The notes beneath the pieces were generated by a model that did no database searches, was not told the origin of the DNA, and saw only the letters and a program-made list of their open reading frames with translations. The position numbers and the translations under genes were made by a program. From Halocynthiibacter styelae (lineage in GTDB: Bacteria > Pseudomonadota > Alphaproteobacteria > Rhodobacterales > Rhodobacteraceae), in contig NZ_JADCKQ010000011.1 in assembly GCF_016123485.1 (NCBI RefSeq), positions 1-64,000 on the forward strand: a stretch of 64,000 bases of DNA, read 5' to 3'. How positions within the stretch are numbered: the stretch's first letter is position 1; each line of letters opens with the position of its first letter. Positions 46,382 to 56,820 of this stretch are shown here, one piece after another.

Positions 46382-46890
46382 CCCCAGGTGATCTGATCCT
46401 CACCCCGCGCGGCGTACGTTTCATGGGGCGTTACTTCCCCTGCAGTATCGGCAAAGGTGGCATTTCAGCGAATAAGCGCGAAGGTGACGGTGCCACACCC
46501 ACCGGTATTCACAAAATTGTCGGCGGTTTCTATCGCCCGGATCGCATCGCCCCACCGCGCACAGCCCTGCCCATGATGCCACTGCGGCTGAATGATCTCT
46601 GGTCCGATGACGTGAAAGACGCGGAATACAATCACCTGGTCAACGGGCATAACTATAGTTTCAGCCATGAGAAACTGCGCCGCGCCGATCCGCTGTATGA
46701 TCTGGTGCTGGTCACATCCTGGAACTGGCCGTGCGCCACACCCGGCAAAGGGTCAGCGATTTTCATCCATGAATGGCGCAGGCCCGGTTACGGCACCGAA
46801 GGCTGTGTCGCCTTCAGCCGCACGGATCTGCATTATATCGTGGAAAACCTGCGCCCCGGTGCGCGCCTGATCGTACCCGATCAGCCGTAA
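46378..46890 (+). CDS. L,D-transpeptidase (YkuD family)
   Basis: 170 aa, GTG start overlapping the ribA stop (GTGA). The catalytic motif is intact: His in IFIHEWRRPGYGTEGCVAF with nucleophile Cys 13 residues later. The N-terminal region is short and no signal peptide is evident, so export may need a different start or is cryptic. It would form or attach non-classical 3-3 peptidoglycan links. Its 3' end overlaps the convergent yggS gene by 10 bp. Confidence 0.88.
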   Translation: MTPGDLILTPRGVRFMGRYFPCSIGKGGISANKREGDGATPTGIHKIVGGFYRPDRIAPPRTALPMMPLRLNDLWSDDVKDAEYNHLVNGHNYSFSHEKLRRADPLYDLVLVTSWNWPCATPGKGSAIFIHEWRRPGYGTEGCVAFSRTDLHYIVENLRPGARLIVPDQP

Positions 46891-47534
46891 TCACGCGCCC
46901 CGAAGATCGCGGATCCCACGCGCACATGTGTCGCCCCCTGGGCAATCGCGCGTTCAAAATCTCCGCTCATCCCCATGGACAGACCATCCACACCATTGCG
47001 TTCAGCAATTTTACGCAGCAGGGCAAAGTGCAGCGATGCTTCTTCATCCGCAGGCGGGATCGACATCAGGCCAACAATGGGCAGATCCAGCGCACGGCAT
47101 TCCTGAATAAACGCATCCGCATCCGATGGCAGAATACCCGCTTTTTGCGGTTCTTCCCCAGTATTCACCTGGATAAACAGCTCGGGACAGTTGCCCAGCT
47201 CCTGTACCAGTCGCGCCAGAGTATTGGCAAGTTTCGGGCGATCAAGCGAATGGATCGCGTCAAACAGCTCCATCGCCTGCCGCGCTTTGTTGGTTTGCAG
47301 CGGCCCAAGCAGATGAACCTCAACGTCAGAAAACTCCTCACGAAACCCCGGCCATTTCCCGGCGGCTTCCTGCACTTTGTTTTCACCAAACAGACGATGG
47401 CCTCCGCGCAGAACAGCTTCGACCCGTTCATCAGGCTGCACTTTAGAAACCGCGATCAGCTTTGTGCTGCCCACAGCACGGCCAACCCGGTTTTCTTCTT
47501 TTTCAATTTTCGCGGTAATTTCTGAAAGTGACAT
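46881..47534 (-). CDS. yggS: PLP homeostasis protein (YggS/PROSC family)
   Basis: 217 aa single-domain alanine-racemase-like barrel. The PLP lysine is in LIAVSKVQPDE (residues 26-36). HLLGPLQTNKAR and SMGMSGDFERAI (phosphate-binding) are present. It balances free pyridoxal phosphate; no catalytic activity is known for the family. Convergent with, and overlapping, the L,D-transpeptidase gene. Confidence 0.93.
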   Translation of the reverse strand: MSLSEITAKIEKEENRVGRAVGSTKLIAVSKVQPDERVEAVLRGGHRLFGENKVQEAAGKWPGFREEFSDVEVHLLGPLQTNKARQAMELFDAIHSLDRPKLANTLARLVQELGNCPELFIQVNTGEEPQKAGILPSDADAFIQECRALDLPIVGLMSIPPADEEASLHFALLRKIAERNGVDGLSMGMSGDFERAIAQGATHVRVGSAIFGARDYG

Positions 47535-47586
47535 ACGCAGCCCCGTTGTTTCCGGGCTGATCTAACATCGCTTTATAACAAAAGAA

Positions 47587-47612
47587 AAGGGCCGGTCGAA
47601 ACCAGCCCTTCC
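47587..47612 (-). terminator. Terminator of the porin gene
   Basis: On the minus strand AAGGGCTGGT/ACCGGCCCTT forms a 10-bp stem (one G-U pair) with a stable TTCG loop, followed by TTCTTTT. It lies 25 bp after the porin stop codon. Confidence 0.88.
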
Positions 47613-47635
47613 CTTATAAGAAATGTTCTTCTGAA

Positions 47636-48589
47636 TTAGAAGGACATCGCCAGGCCCAGAGACCAAGAAGCTTGCTCACCAGCATCAGCAGAGATGTCGT
47701 TGGTGTAACCGAACTGAACAGCTGCGCCACCCAGATCGTAGTTTACAGCAATCGCGTAAGCATCAGTCTTGGTGCCGCCTACAGTTTCGAACTCACCGTA
47801 GTTTGCGTGAACCAGCAGAGCGCCGGAAGTGTAACCCAGGCCGATAGCCATGTGGCTGTCGTTGTCAGCTGCCAGAGTGCCATCCAGATCAGAGTAGTTC
47901 AGGATTGCGCGCAGGCCGTTTGCGAAAGTGGTGTCAACAGACAGACCAGTGTGCGCATTGGTGCCGTTGTCCTGGTAACCCAGACCCAGACCCAGATCCA
48001 GACCGCCCAGAGCAACGTTGTACTTAACACCCAGACCGAATGTGCTGTCTTCAGCAGGAGTATCAGCCATCTGAGCAGACAGAGCTACGCCGAAATCACC
48101 AAAGGTGTTGTCGTAACGCAGTACGTTGCCGTTTGGTGTGCCGTCCTGGCCGGAGTTGCCGTTGTAACCAACGTGAGTGGTGTGGTCGTCAGCAATGGAA
48201 GAACCCATGCCAACTTCCTGCATTGCCCAGTCCAGAGCGCCGTCAGTGTCACCCATGGTTACAGTGCCGAAACCACCGGAGATGAATACAGCAGCTTTGG
48301 TGCTGTTTGCGCCATCACGACCGGACTGAGTAGCACCGGATTCGTCGAGATCGATGGAAGCACCGAAAGTCAGGCCTGCATCGGTTTCACCGGACAGAGT
48401 GAAGCGCACGTCAACACCAGTGTGGAACTGAGTTTCGCCAGCAAATACGCTTGCGGAACCGCCAGCATCAGTCGCACGAGCGTCGCCGCCTACGAGACCC
48501 ATTTCAGCCCAACCGGACAGAGATACTTCAGCAGAAGCAACGCCAGCGGTTGCTACGAGTGCGGTAGTCGCGAGAAGAATTTTGTTCAT
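47636..48589 (-). CDS. Outer-membrane porin (Gram-negative trimeric porin type)
   Basis: 317 aa from the ATG at 48589 with GAGGG upstream; a 12-codon extension is rejected. A signal peptide (MNKILLATTALVATAGVASA) precedes EVSLSGWAEMGL, the usual first strand of alphaproteobacterial porins. Alternating beta-strands run to a C-terminal phenylalanine (LAMSF), as needed for BAM recognition. It forms a diffusion channel for small solutes. The strong terminator suggests high expression. Confidence 0.94.
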   Translation of the reverse strand: MNKILLATTALVATAGVASAEVSLSGWAEMGLVGGDARATDAGGSASVFAGETQFHTGVDVRFTLSGETDAGLTFGASIDLDESGATQSGRDGANSTKAAVFISGGFGTVTMGDTDGALDWAMQEVGMGSSIADDHTTHVGYNGNSGQDGTPNGNVLRYDNTFGDFGVALSAQMADTPAEDSTFGLGVKYNVALGGLDLGLGLGYQDNGTNAHTGLSVDTTFANGLRAILNYSDLDGTLAADNDSHMAIGLGYTSGALLVHANYGEFETVGGTKTDAYAIAVNYDLGGAAVQFGYTNDISADAGEQASWSLGLAMSF

Positions 48590-48877
48590 TTTGTTTCCCT
48601 CATGGAATTCAAAGGTGCATCCCAATTCAGGGGAATCTGAACCGGGTATGCTGTTGTTTCCCCATTTTCCCCCTCCGATTCAAGAAAAGCAGACAGCGCA
48701 AACAGAAAGACCCGCATAATGGTGCAGCTTTGCCACACCTCTGTCACAGCCCCAACACAAGCTCCGGGCGAAGATTTGCGCATACACACATGTACCCGCG
48801 TTATAAGAAGTGAAAATCCTTGCTCGCCCGCACAGGCCCCTGTAACAGGAAAGCGCAGGAAATTTTGAGGCGAGACA

Positions 48878-49387
48878 ATGAAAACCGGCAAAACCTTTGC
48901 AAAGCTCAGCAGCATTGCTGCGATTCTTGTTCTGACAGCCTGTGATAACACAGGTCCTTCCAAGCCTCCGGTCTCCACAGAGAACCGTAACAACACCCCT
49001 GTCGATATTCAGGCGCGTCAGCGCATCGCCGGGCAGGGACGTGAAACCATCTGGGACATCTTTGACAACCAGTCTGATTCCAACACCACGCTTGAGGTGA
49101 ACAAATACATCTGGCGTGCCAGCCTTGAAACGCTGAACTTCCTGCCGATTCAGACCGCTGATCCGTTTTCCGGCGTGATCTCTACCGGTTATGGCACCCC
49201 ACCCGGTGGCGGCCGCAGCTACCGCGCGACGATCTATATCACCGATCCGGCCCTGGACGCACGTTCCCTGAACCTGTCCCTGCAAACATCCGGCGGTCGC
49301 GCCGTTGATGCAGACACCCGCCGCGCTGTGGAAGACGCGATTCTCACACGTGCCCGCCAGCTGCGCATTGCCGAAGGCAAACTGTAA
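48878..49387 (+). CDS. DUF3576 outer-membrane lipoprotein
   Basis: 169 aa. The lipobox LTAC has its acylation Cys near residue 22, followed by a Pro/Ser-rich spacer. The mature part (ETIWDIFDNQSDSNTTLEV, WRASLETLNFLPI) is the DUF3576 family, widespread in Rhodobacterales and usually next to leuS. Function unknown, probably in the envelope. A GAGG site precedes the ATG. Confidence 0.9.
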   Translation: MKTGKTFAKLSSIAAILVLTACDNTGPSKPPVSTENRNNTPVDIQARQRIAGQGRETIWDIFDNQSDSNTTLEVNKYIWRASLETLNFLPIQTADPFSGVISTGYGTPPGGGRSYRATIYITDPALDARSLNLSLQTSGGRAVDADTRRAVEDAILTRARQLRIAEGKL

Positions 49388-49436
49388 GCCATTATAACGT
49401 CCGCTCTGGACCACCGCCCATTCACCGATTATGACC

Positions 49437-49463
49437 ACGCCGGGCCCACTCGCCCGGCGTTTT
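49437..49463 (+). terminator. Terminator between the DUF3576 gene and leuS
   Basis: 9-bp perfect stem ACGCCGGGC/GCCCGGCGT with a 6-base loop and a TTTTC tail. The leuS start is 20 bp further on, so its own promoter must overlap this hairpin or read-through occurs. Confidence 0.82.
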
Positions 49464-49483
49464 CACGTAAAGGACCACCTGAC

Positions 49484-52042
49484 ATGTCCCGCTACACTGC
49501 ATCTGAACTGGAACCCAAATGGCAGAAGGCCTGGGAAGAGGCCGGTGTTTTCACCGCCACCCGTGATGATTCCAAAGAAAAATACTACGTGCTGGAGATG
49601 TTCCCATATCCATCCGGCAAGCTGCATATGGGTCATGTGCGCAACTATACCATGGGCGACGTAATTTCGCGGTATAAGATGTCCTGCGGTTTCTCTGTGC
49701 TGCACCCGATGGGTTTTGACGCTTTTGGCATGCCTGCAGAAAATGCCGCGATGGCCATTGGCGGGCATCCGAAAACCTGGACCTATGAAAACATCGACAC
49801 AATGGTCGAACAGATGAAACCGCTGGGCCTGTCTCTGGACTGGTCCCGCATGTTCGCCACCTGTGACGTAGAATATTACGGACAGCAACAGGCGCTGTTC
49901 CTCGATTTCCTTGAAAAAGGTCTGGTCTATCGTAAGAACGCCATCGTGAACTGGGATCCGGTGGATATGACCGTTCTGGCGAATGAACAGGTTGAAAACG
50001 GCTGTGGCTGGCGCTCCGGCGCCCCCGTTGAACGTCGTGAGCTGACGCAATGGTTCTTCAAGATCTCTGATTATTCGGACGAACTGCTGACTGCGCTGGA
50101 CGGATTGGAAAACTGGCCTGCGAAAGTACGCCTGATGCAGGAAAACTGGATCGGCAAGTCACGCGGTCTGCAATTCAGCTTTGAACGTGTGGATGGCGAA
50201 GAACCCATCACCGTTTACACCACCCGCCCGGACACGCTGAACGGCGCAAGCTTTGTTGGTATCTCGCCGGATCACCCGATTTCCAAGGAACTTGAGGCCG
50301 ATAATCCCGAAGTCGCGGCGATTCTTGCAGAAATGCGCAAGGGCGGCACCACGGAAGAAGCCATCGAGACCGCCGAAAAGCTGGGCTATGACACTGGTAT
50401 CAAGGCGAAACACCCCCTGACCGGTGCGGAACTGCCCGTCTGGATCGCGAACTTTATCCTGATGGATTACGGCACAGGCGCAATCTTTGCCTGCCCGGCC
50501 CATGACCAACGCGACCTTGATTTCTGCCGCAAGTACGACCTGCCGGTGATCGACACATTCTTTGCGCTCGACAACGAAACCCCGGTTGAAAACGAAGCCT
50601 TCGTTCCGATGAAGTCCGAAAAAGTGAAATGGGTTAACCATTTTGCAGGCCTTGATGAGGCAACCGGTGAAGACGCCATCAACGTGACCATTGATCTGGC
50701 TGAAAAAGATGGCTGGGGCGAAGGTGTGACCAAGTTCCGCCTGCGCGACTGGGGCCTGTCCCGTCAGCGCTATTGGGGTTGCCCGATTCCCGTTGTGCAT
50801 TGCGACAGCTGCGGCGTGGTGCCTGAGAAGAAAGAAAACCTGCCGATTGAACTGCCATTTGATGTCAGCTTTGATCAGCCAGGCAATCCGCTGGACCGTC
50901 ACCCGACCTGGCGCGACTGTGCCTGCCCATCCTGTGGCGCGCCTGCGAAACGCGAAACCGATACGATGGATACTTTTGTGGATTCATCCTGGTATTTCGC
51001 CCGTTTCACCGCGCCAGATGCCGAAACACCAACCGATATGGCTGAGGCTGAATACTGGATGAATGTCGACCAGTATATCGGCGGCATTGAACATGCGATT
51101 CTGCATCTGCTTTATTCCCGCTTCTTTGCCCGTGCGATGCAGATCTGCGGCCACCTGCCAGACAAAGCGATTGAACCGTTTGATGCGCTGTTCACGCAGG
51201 GCATGGTGACTCATGAAATTTATGAGAACACCACACGCAAAACCCCCGAAGGGCGCACGCTGTATCACTACCCGGAAGAAGTCGAAAAACGCGACGGCAA
51301 CACCTATGTTAAAGGCACGGATGAACAGTTGAAGGTTACGCCTTCTGCGAAAATGTCCAAATCCAAGAACAATGTGGTCGACCCGATTGAGATCATCAAT
51401 TCCTACGGTGCTGATACCGCGCGTTGGTTTGTACTGTCCGATTCCCCGCCCGAACGTGACGTGGAATGGACAGCATCCGGTGCCGAAGCCGCTGCAAAAC
51501 ACCTGAACCGCGTCTGGAACCTCTGTGATCGCATTGGTGAGATGGACAAAGATGCAGCGGGTCAGGGCGATGAAGATCTGCTGCGCGAGGTCCACAAGGC
51601 GATCCGCGACGTGACCCTGGGTGTTGAAAGCTTCGGCTTTAACGCAGCGATTGCAAAGCTTTACGGTTTCACCAACACCATCCAGAAATGCAAAGCCAGC
51701 TATAAAGCACAGCGCGAAGCGATCATGACCCTTGCACAGCTGATGGCCCCGATGACCCCGCATCTGGCGGAAGATATCTGGGCACATCAGGGCGGCGAAG
51801 GTCTGGTGATCAACGCGCCATGGCCGAAAGCCGACGAATCTCTGCTGGTCGAATCTGCTGTCACCATGCCGATCCAGATCAACGGCAAACGCCGTGCGGA
51901 AATCAGCGTGCCTGTGGATATGGCAAAAGAAGAGATTGAAAAACTTGCGCTGGCCCATGATGCTGTGGTCAAGGCGCTCGACGGTGGCGCGCCAAAGAAA
52001 CTGATCGTGGTTCCGGGACGCATTATCAATGTGGTTGTTTAA
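49484..52042 (+). CDS. leuS: Leucyl-tRNA synthetase
   Basis: 852 aa class I synthetase. HMGH lies in [15 protein letters not shown] near residue 46. The CP1 editing domain (about 225-415) keeps TTRPDTL and DQRD. The zinc site CDSCG and KMSKSKN (near residue 625) are intact. Full length. It is the first gene of a tightly packed leuS-lptE-holA unit. Confidence 0.97.
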   Translation: MSRYTASELEPKWQKAWEEAGVFTATRDDSKEKYYVLEMFPYPSGKLHMGHVRNYTMGDVISRYKMSCGFSVLHPMGFDAFGMPAENAAMAIGGHPKTWTYENIDTMVEQMKPLGLSLDWSRMFATCDVEYYGQQQALFLDFLEKGLVYRKNAIVNWDPVDMTVLANEQVENGCGWRSGAPVERRELTQWFFKISDYSDELLTALDGLENWPAKVRLMQENWIGKSRGLQFSFERVDGEEPITVYTTRPDTLNGASFVGISPDHPISKELEADNPEVAAILAEMRKGGTTEEAIETAEKLGYDTGIKAKHPLTGAELPVWIANFILMDYGTGAIFACPAHDQRDLDFCRKYDLPVIDTFFALDNETPVENEAFVPMKSEKVKWVNHFAGLDEATGEDAINVTIDLAEKDGWGEGVTKFRLRDWGLSRQRYWGCPIPVVHCDSCGVVPEKKENLPIELPFDVSFDQPGNPLDRHPTWRDCACPSCGAPAKRETDTMDTFVDSSWYFARFTAPDAETPTDMAEAEYWMNVDQYIGGIEHAILHLLYSRFFARAMQICGHLPDKAIEPFDALFTQGMVTHEIYENTTRKTPEGRTLYHYPEEVEKRDGNTYVKGTDEQLKVTPSAKMSKSKNNVVDPIEIINSYGADTARWFVLSDSPPERDVEWTASGAEAAAKHLNRVWNLCDRIGEMDKDAAGQGDEDLLREVHKAIRDVTLGVESFGFNAAIAKLYGFTNTIQKCKASYKAQREAIMTLAQLMAPMTPHLAEDIWAHQGGEGLVINAPWPKADESLLVESAVTMPIQINGKRRAEISVPVDMAKEEIEKLALAHDAVVKALDGGAPKKLIVVPGRIINVVV

Positions 52043-52517
52043 ACGCCTCACCTTTACTCTCATGCTCACAGCCCTCACGGGCTGTGGCTTCACCCCTGCG
52101 CTTGCACCTGGGGACAGCGGATCTGCCCTGCCGGGACAAATCGAGATCATGGCACCGGATGACCGCAACAGTTTTGATGTCACCCGCCGTCTGGAAGAAC
52201 GCCTGGGCCAGCCCCGCGATGTGAACTGGGATCTGAACTATACGCTGACCACAGATGAAGAAGGCGTTGGAATCACCCCGGAACAGGTGACCACCCGTTT
52301 CAACATTCATGGACAGGTGCATTTCACCGTAACCCTCAGCGGAACCGATCAGCAGGTGTTCAGCGGCCAGGTCCGGAACTCCACCAGCTATGCCGCCACC
52401 GGCAGCACGGTTTCCACCCTGACCGCAGAGCGCGACGCCCGCCAGCGCCTGATGTTCATCCTGGCAGATCAGCTTTATACACAACTGCTGCTGAACAGCG
52501 ATCAGATCGTGCAATGA
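52029..52517 (+). CDS. lptE: LPS-assembly lipoprotein LptE
   Basis: 162 aa. The first cysteine after LMLTALTGC (near residue 19) is the lipidation site. The rest shows the usual LptE pattern with V-RLEERLG near the start and [24 protein letters not shown] at the end. It plugs the LptD outer-membrane translocon for LPS insertion. It overlaps leuS by 14 bp and holA by 4 bp. Confidence 0.9.
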   Translation: MWLFKRLTFTLMLTALTGCGFTPALAPGDSGSALPGQIEIMAPDDRNSFDVTRRLEERLGQPRDVNWDLNYTLTTDEEGVGITPEQVTTRFNIHGQVHFTVTLSGTDQQVFSGQVRNSTSYAATGSTVSTLTAERDARQRLMFILADQLYTQLLLNSDQIVQ

Positions 52518-53536
52518 AACTGTCAGCGCGCGAGGCAACACGCTATTTCGCACAGCCGGATCCCGGTAAAACCGGCCTGTTGATCTACGGGCAAGACGCC
52601 ATGCGCGTTGCCCTGAAACGCCAGCAGGTGATTGCCGCGCTTGTCGGACCAAAGGGCGAAGAAGAAATGCGCCTGACCCGGATCAACGGGGCAGAGTTGC
52701 GCAAGGATCCCGCACAGCTAAGCGACGCCGTGAAAGCCGTGGGGTTTTTCCCGGGCGCCCGTGTGGTCTTTGTCGAAGAAGCAACCGAATTCGCTTTCCC
52801 GGCACTTCAGACAGCCCTGGACGACTGGCAGGCGGGCGATGCGCAGGTTGTCGTGACCGCCAAAGCCCTGAAGGCCACATCCAAGATCCGCAAATTGTTT
52901 GAAGGCCATAACAATTCCTTCGCGGTTGGTATCTACGATGATCCCCCGGGACGCGAAGAAATCGAAGGTATGCTGAAGAAAGCGGGCCTGGCGGATGTGC
53001 CGCACGATGCGTTTGGCGTGATCGAAGATCTGTCACGCAGCCTTGATCCCGGCGATTTTGGCCAGGTGATTGAAAAGCTGGGCCTCTATAAGTTCCGGGA
53101 TAACTCCCCGGTCACAGCCGAGGATATCGACGCCGTCGCCCCAACCTCCACCGAGGCAGCGCTGGACGATATGTTGAACATCGTCGCCGAGGCCCGCACC
53201 GCTGAAATCGGCCCACTGATGGCGCGTCTGCGCAGCCAGGGCGTCCTGCCCGTGACACTTTGCATTGGCACCATGCGCCATTTCCGTACGCTGCACGCTG
53301 CCGCCTCTGACCCGGGCGGGCCGTCTCAGGGTATTTCCCGGTTGCGTCCCCCGGTCTTTGGCCCGCGCCGCGACCGTATGACCCGGCAGGCGAATACCTG
53401 GGGCCTGCGCCGCCTTGAACAGGCCTTACAGATGCTGACAGAAACCGATCTGCAACTGCGTTCGGCATCCACCGCACCCGCCAATGCCGCGATGGAACGC
53501 ACGCTTATCCGCCTTTCCATGCTTGCCAGACGATAG
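52514..53536 (+). CDS. holA: DNA polymerase III delta subunit
   Basis: 340 aa clamp-loader wrench. The N-terminal GLLIYGQDAMRVALKRQQVI and the central KIRKLFEGHNN and RREEIEG-like segments match HolA, and the C-terminal collar helices end RLSMLARR. Its place right after lptE is conserved across proteobacteria. Confidence 0.93.
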   Translation: MKLSAREATRYFAQPDPGKTGLLIYGQDAMRVALKRQQVIAALVGPKGEEEMRLTRINGAELRKDPAQLSDAVKAVGFFPGARVVFVEEATEFAFPALQTALDDWQAGDAQVVVTAKALKATSKIRKLFEGHNNSFAVGIYDDPPGREEIEGMLKKAGLADVPHDAFGVIEDLSRSLDPGDFGQVIEKLGLYKFRDNSPVTAEDIDAVAPTSTEAALDDMLNIVAEARTAEIGPLMARLRSQGVLPVTLCIGTMRHFRTLHAAASDPGGPSQGISRLRPPVFGPRRDRMTRQANTWGLRRLEQALQMLTETDLQLRSASTAPANAAMERTLIRLSMLARR

Positions 53537-53545
53537 GAGCCTCAC

Positions 53546-54139
53546 ATGTATGAAGTCATCGGCGCAATCCGGTCCCGCACCCGTCGGGTTCTCTGGATGC
53601 TGGAAGAAATCGGCGCATCTTACACCCGCAACCCGGCGTCTGCCCGTTCAGACACCGCACGTGCAGTGAACCCAACCGGCAAAATCCCCGCGCTGATCGT
53701 TGACGGCACTGCCCTGACCGATTCCACCGCAATTGTGCAGTTCCTGGCAGATCGCCACGGGCAATTGACCTTTGAAACCGGTACGATTGAACGCGCGCAA
53801 CAAGACGGGTTCACCCAGCTTGTTCTGGATGAATTTGATTCTGTCCTCTGGATGGCCGGGCGGCATGAACATTACCTGCCGGAAGAAGAACGCATCGCGG
53901 GCGTGCGTGACACCTGCGCAAAAGAACTGGCACGTAATATGGCCGCGCTTGCCCCACGTCTGGAAGGGCGTGAATTCCTGTTGGGGGATGTCATAACCGT
54001 CCCGGATCTGATCCTGACCCATTGTCTGGACTGGGCCCGCAGTGCCGGGTTTGAGATCTCTGAGCCTGTGCTGGAAGACTATCGCAAACGCCTGCGCAAC
54101 CGCGATGCTTATCGCCGTACGCTGGCAATGAAAGAGTGA
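53546..54139 (+). CDS. Glutathione S-transferase family protein
   Basis: 197 aa. The thioredoxin-like N-terminal domain has RSRTRRVLWMLEEIGASY, the NPTGKIPALI cis-Pro loop and DSTAIVQFL for glutathione binding. An all-helical C-terminal domain follows with PDLILTHCLDWA. An AGGAG site precedes the start, 9 bp after holA. Substrate unknown. Confidence 0.9.
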   Translation: MYEVIGAIRSRTRRVLWMLEEIGASYTRNPASARSDTARAVNPTGKIPALIVDGTALTDSTAIVQFLADRHGQLTFETGTIERAQQDGFTQLVLDEFDSVLWMAGRHEHYLPEEERIAGVRDTCAKELARNMAALAPRLEGREFLLGDVITVPDLILTHCLDWARSAGFEISEPVLEDYRKRLRNRDAYRRTLAMKE

Positions 54140-54210
54140 TTTCAAACCGGGATGCAGGGCAACCCGCGGATTACCTTGCGCCTTATTTATAAGGTTAAAA
54201 ATGCATTAAG

Positions 54211-54238
54211 CAGAGCCTGTCCGGCAGGTTTGGCTCTG
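54211..54238. terminator. Candidate terminator hairpin between the GST gene and the convergent flavoprotein gene
   Basis: CAGAGCC/GGCTCTG with an inner CCTG/CAGG pairing, followed by TTTC on the plus strand and CTTAATGCATTTTT on the minus strand. It could stop both converging transcripts. Confidence 0.45.
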
Positions 54239-54258
54239 TTTCAGAATTAACGCTTTCC

Positions 54259-55410
54259 TCACTGTTGCGAAATCCAGGCCGCCGCTGCACGCCCGGCATG
54301 GCGTCCGGTGGCAAGGCAGGCGGTGATCAGATAGCCGCCGGTCGGGGCTTCCCAATCCAGCATTTCCCCGGCACAGAAAAGCCCAGGTCGGTCTTGCAGC
54401 ATCAGGCTCTGATCAAGCGCATTAAACCGCAAACCACCTGCCACAGAAATTGCTTCATCCAGCGGGCGCGGGCCTTCGTGGGGCAGGGGCATATGTTTGA
54501 TCTGCGCGGCAGTGAATTCAGCCCCAACCTCGCGCAGCAGCGCAATCTTCACCGGGCTTAGCCCAACCTTACGCAGGTGATTGGTCATACTGTTTTTGCC
54601 CCGGGGTTTGTTCAGGCGCGCCTGCAGTTTCCCAGCATCCAGATCCGGCATCAGATCCAGGAACAGTTCCGCACCTTCGCGCATGTCCCGGGACACTGCA
54701 TAAATCGCACTGCCTTCCAGCCCACGGGCAGAAATCACAAATTCACCCTTCACCTGATGCGCCCCGGCTTTCAGAACAACTGGTTTCACAGGCCTGCCAA
54801 AATGTTTCGCCATATGGTTCGACCAGGCTTTTTCAAACCCCATGTTCGCAGGCTTAAACGGTGCAACATCGGCGCCCATATGCTGCGTCCAGGCCCCATC
54901 CGACCCCAGCCGCGCCCAGCTGGCGCCGCCACAGGCAAGAACGGTTGCGTCCGGTGTCAGAATGTCTTCGCCACCCGCGCTAACGACCGAAACACCGCCT
55001 GGGGTGAAACCGTTCCAGCGGGTGCGGGTGCGCAGGGTCACGCCCAGCGCATCAAGCCGCACCAGCCAATTACGCAGCAAGGGGGATGCCTTCATCACCT
55101 TTGGGAACACCCGCCCGGAACTGCCGGTAAACACCTCCTGCCCCAGATCTTGCGCCCATGTTTTCACGGCCTCAGGCCCGAAGTCGCGCAGAATGTCTTG
55201 CAACAGATCTGGCGCATCGGGGAAAGCATTCAGAAACGCCTGTATCGGTTCATCTTTAGTCAGGTTCAGCCCGCTTTTCCCGGCCATCAGGAATTTGCGC
55301 GCGGGGCTGGGTTTTGCCTCGATCACTGTTACGGACACACCCGCCCGCGCCAGTTCTTCCGCCGCCACCAGCCCGGCCGGGCCGGCACCGATGACAAGCG
55401 CCGTTTTCAT
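54259..55410 (-). CDS. HI0933-type FAD-dependent flavoprotein
   Basis: 383 aa. The FAD loop GAGPAGLVAAEELARAG lies at residues 8-24 and the family signature MAGKSGLNLT near 42-51. The C-terminal half contains FCAGEMLDWEAPTGGYLITACLATG, the BaiN/HI0933-type end. The exact reaction is unknown. Its start overlaps the MscS gene stop by 4 bp. Confidence 0.9.
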   Translation of the reverse strand: MKTALVIGAGPAGLVAAEELARAGVSVTVIEAKPSPARKFLMAGKSGLNLTKDEPIQAFLNAFPDAPDLLQDILRDFGPEAVKTWAQDLGQEVFTGSSGRVFPKVMKASPLLRNWLVRLDALGVTLRTRTRWNGFTPGGVSVVSAGGEDILTPDATVLACGGASWARLGSDGAWTQHMGADVAPFKPANMGFEKAWSNHMAKHFGRPVKPVVLKAGAHQVKGEFVISARGLEGSAIYAVSRDMREGAELFLDLMPDLDAGKLQARLNKPRGKNSMTNHLRKVGLSPVKIALLREVGAEFTAAQIKHMPLPHEGPRPLDEAISVAGGLRFNALDQSLMLQDRPGLFCAGEMLDWEAPTGGYLITACLATGRHAGRAAAAWISQQ

Positions 55411-56744
55411 GTGGAAGCGATGGGCAGGCCGCCCTTAATTTCCACCACACGGTGCGGATATGGAATTTCAATGCCCGCGTCTTTCAACGCGTTCCAGACG
55501 ATAAACATCACATCAGATGTGTATTTGTTTTCGCCGTCATCAAAGCCGTTGACCCAGAATTCCACCGCGAAATCAACGCCACTGTCGCCAAACCCGCGCA
55601 GCTCACAATCCGGCGGATAAGGGGTATCCAGCACGCCTTCGTGTTTTGCCACCGCAGCCTCGATAATATCCGGCACTTTGTTAATATCGGTGTCGTAGCT
55701 GACGGAAAATTCAACTTCATAACGGTTGGAAGACCCCTGATCGGAATAATTCACCACGCGGGTTGTGATGAAATCCTCGTTTGGCACCACAATCCAGCGG
55801 CCATCAAAGGTTTCCAGAAAAATCGCGCGCGCCGTCATTTTCACAATGGTCCCGGATTCGCCGCCGTCCAGTTCTACATAGTCCCCCACGGTCGCCTGAC
55901 CTTCCAGCAGCAGGATCACGCCGGAAATGAAGTTCGACGCAATCTTTTGCAGACCAAAACCAAGGCCCACACCAATGGCGCCCCCCAGCACTGCAAGGGC
56001 AGACAGGTTGATCCCCATGATGTTCAGAAGCAGCAGGAAGGCGAGGCCGAAGATGAAGATCTCGGACGCTTTCACCGCCAGCTGACGGGTGGCAGGACGC
56101 AGTTCTTCCTGTTTCTGGATGTAAGTTGTGCTCTGGTCATTGGACCAGCGGCCCAGCCAGAACAGCAGCGCTCCGGCAATCACACCGCGCACCAGCGACA
56201 TGACAGAAAAGCTGATATTGCCCAGCTGAATGATCGTGTTTGACAGGAAATCAATGGCAGGGTTCAGCAGGCCAAGCGTGTGCAGGGCCATGGCGGGCAA
56301 AAGCACATATCTGCCCAGCATCTTCAGGAAAGAATCCTTCACGATGTCCCGCACAAATGCCCGCACCGCCAGGAACAGAAAAACCCGTTTCCCAAAAGCA
56401 ATCACTGCGCCGGACCCGAACAGGGAACGCGTCACACCTTCGCCCGCACCCGTGAACGCATAAGCCAGAAGCGGCAGCATCAGGGGCAGATAGATCAGCG
56501 CATAGCGGCGCAGACGTGCGACGATGTGTGTTTGTTCTTCGGGCGGCGTGACCAGGCGGACGATAACAGGCGTTGCCTTCCGCGTTACATACACAGCCAG
56601 GCCAAAGGCCAGAACCAACAGTGCAAACTGTGTCCAGGCCGCAGGGGACAATAGCCAGTCGCTGGCAATATCCCAGACCCAGAGCGCATATTCCTGCGCG
56701 GTCTCTACAATCCCGCCCTGGTTTTCAGCTGTTTCAATACTCAC
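55407..56744 (-). CDS. Mechanosensitive channel, MscS family
   Basis: 445 aa. A GTG start at 56744 with GGAGAG upstream is preferred over a start seven codons earlier. About six hydrophobic segments precede the MscS pore region (AVLGGAIGVGLGFGLQKIASNFISGVILLLE near 265-295) and the cytoplasmic beta domain (GTIVKMTARAIFLETFDGRWIVVPNEDF). It is longer than E. coli MscS because of extra N-terminal helices. It protects against osmotic downshock. Confidence 0.92.
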   Translation of the reverse strand: MSIETAENQGGIVETAQEYALWVWDIASDWLLSPAAWTQFALLVLAFGLAVYVTRKATPVIVRLVTPPEEQTHIVARLRRYALIYLPLMLPLLAYAFTGAGEGVTRSLFGSGAVIAFGKRVFLFLAVRAFVRDIVKDSFLKMLGRYVLLPAMALHTLGLLNPAIDFLSNTIIQLGNISFSVMSLVRGVIAGALLFWLGRWSNDQSTTYIQKQEELRPATRQLAVKASEIFIFGLAFLLLLNIMGINLSALAVLGGAIGVGLGFGLQKIASNFISGVILLLEGQATVGDYVELDGGESGTIVKMTARAIFLETFDGRWIVVPNEDFITTRVVNYSDQGSSNRYEVEFSVSYDTDINKVPDIIEAAVAKHEGVLDTPYPPDCELRGFGDSGVDFAVEFWVNGFDDGENKYTSDVMFIVWNALKDAGIEIPYPHRVVEIKGGLPIAST

Positions 56745-56820
56745 AATACTCTCCGGTCCTGGCACTCAGAATTTATGTGTGCATACAGTTTTTCGGTGAA
56801 ATCTCAAGCTGAACGATACG

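Noticed and set aside
47672-48640. Rightward 322-codon frame antisense to the porin
   Set aside because: The porin has a signal peptide, beta-strands and a terminator on the minus strand; the antisense frame has no family features.
50984-52183. Leftward 399-codon frame across leuS/lptE
   Set aside because: Antisense to conserved leuS codons (KMSKS region); no independent evidence.
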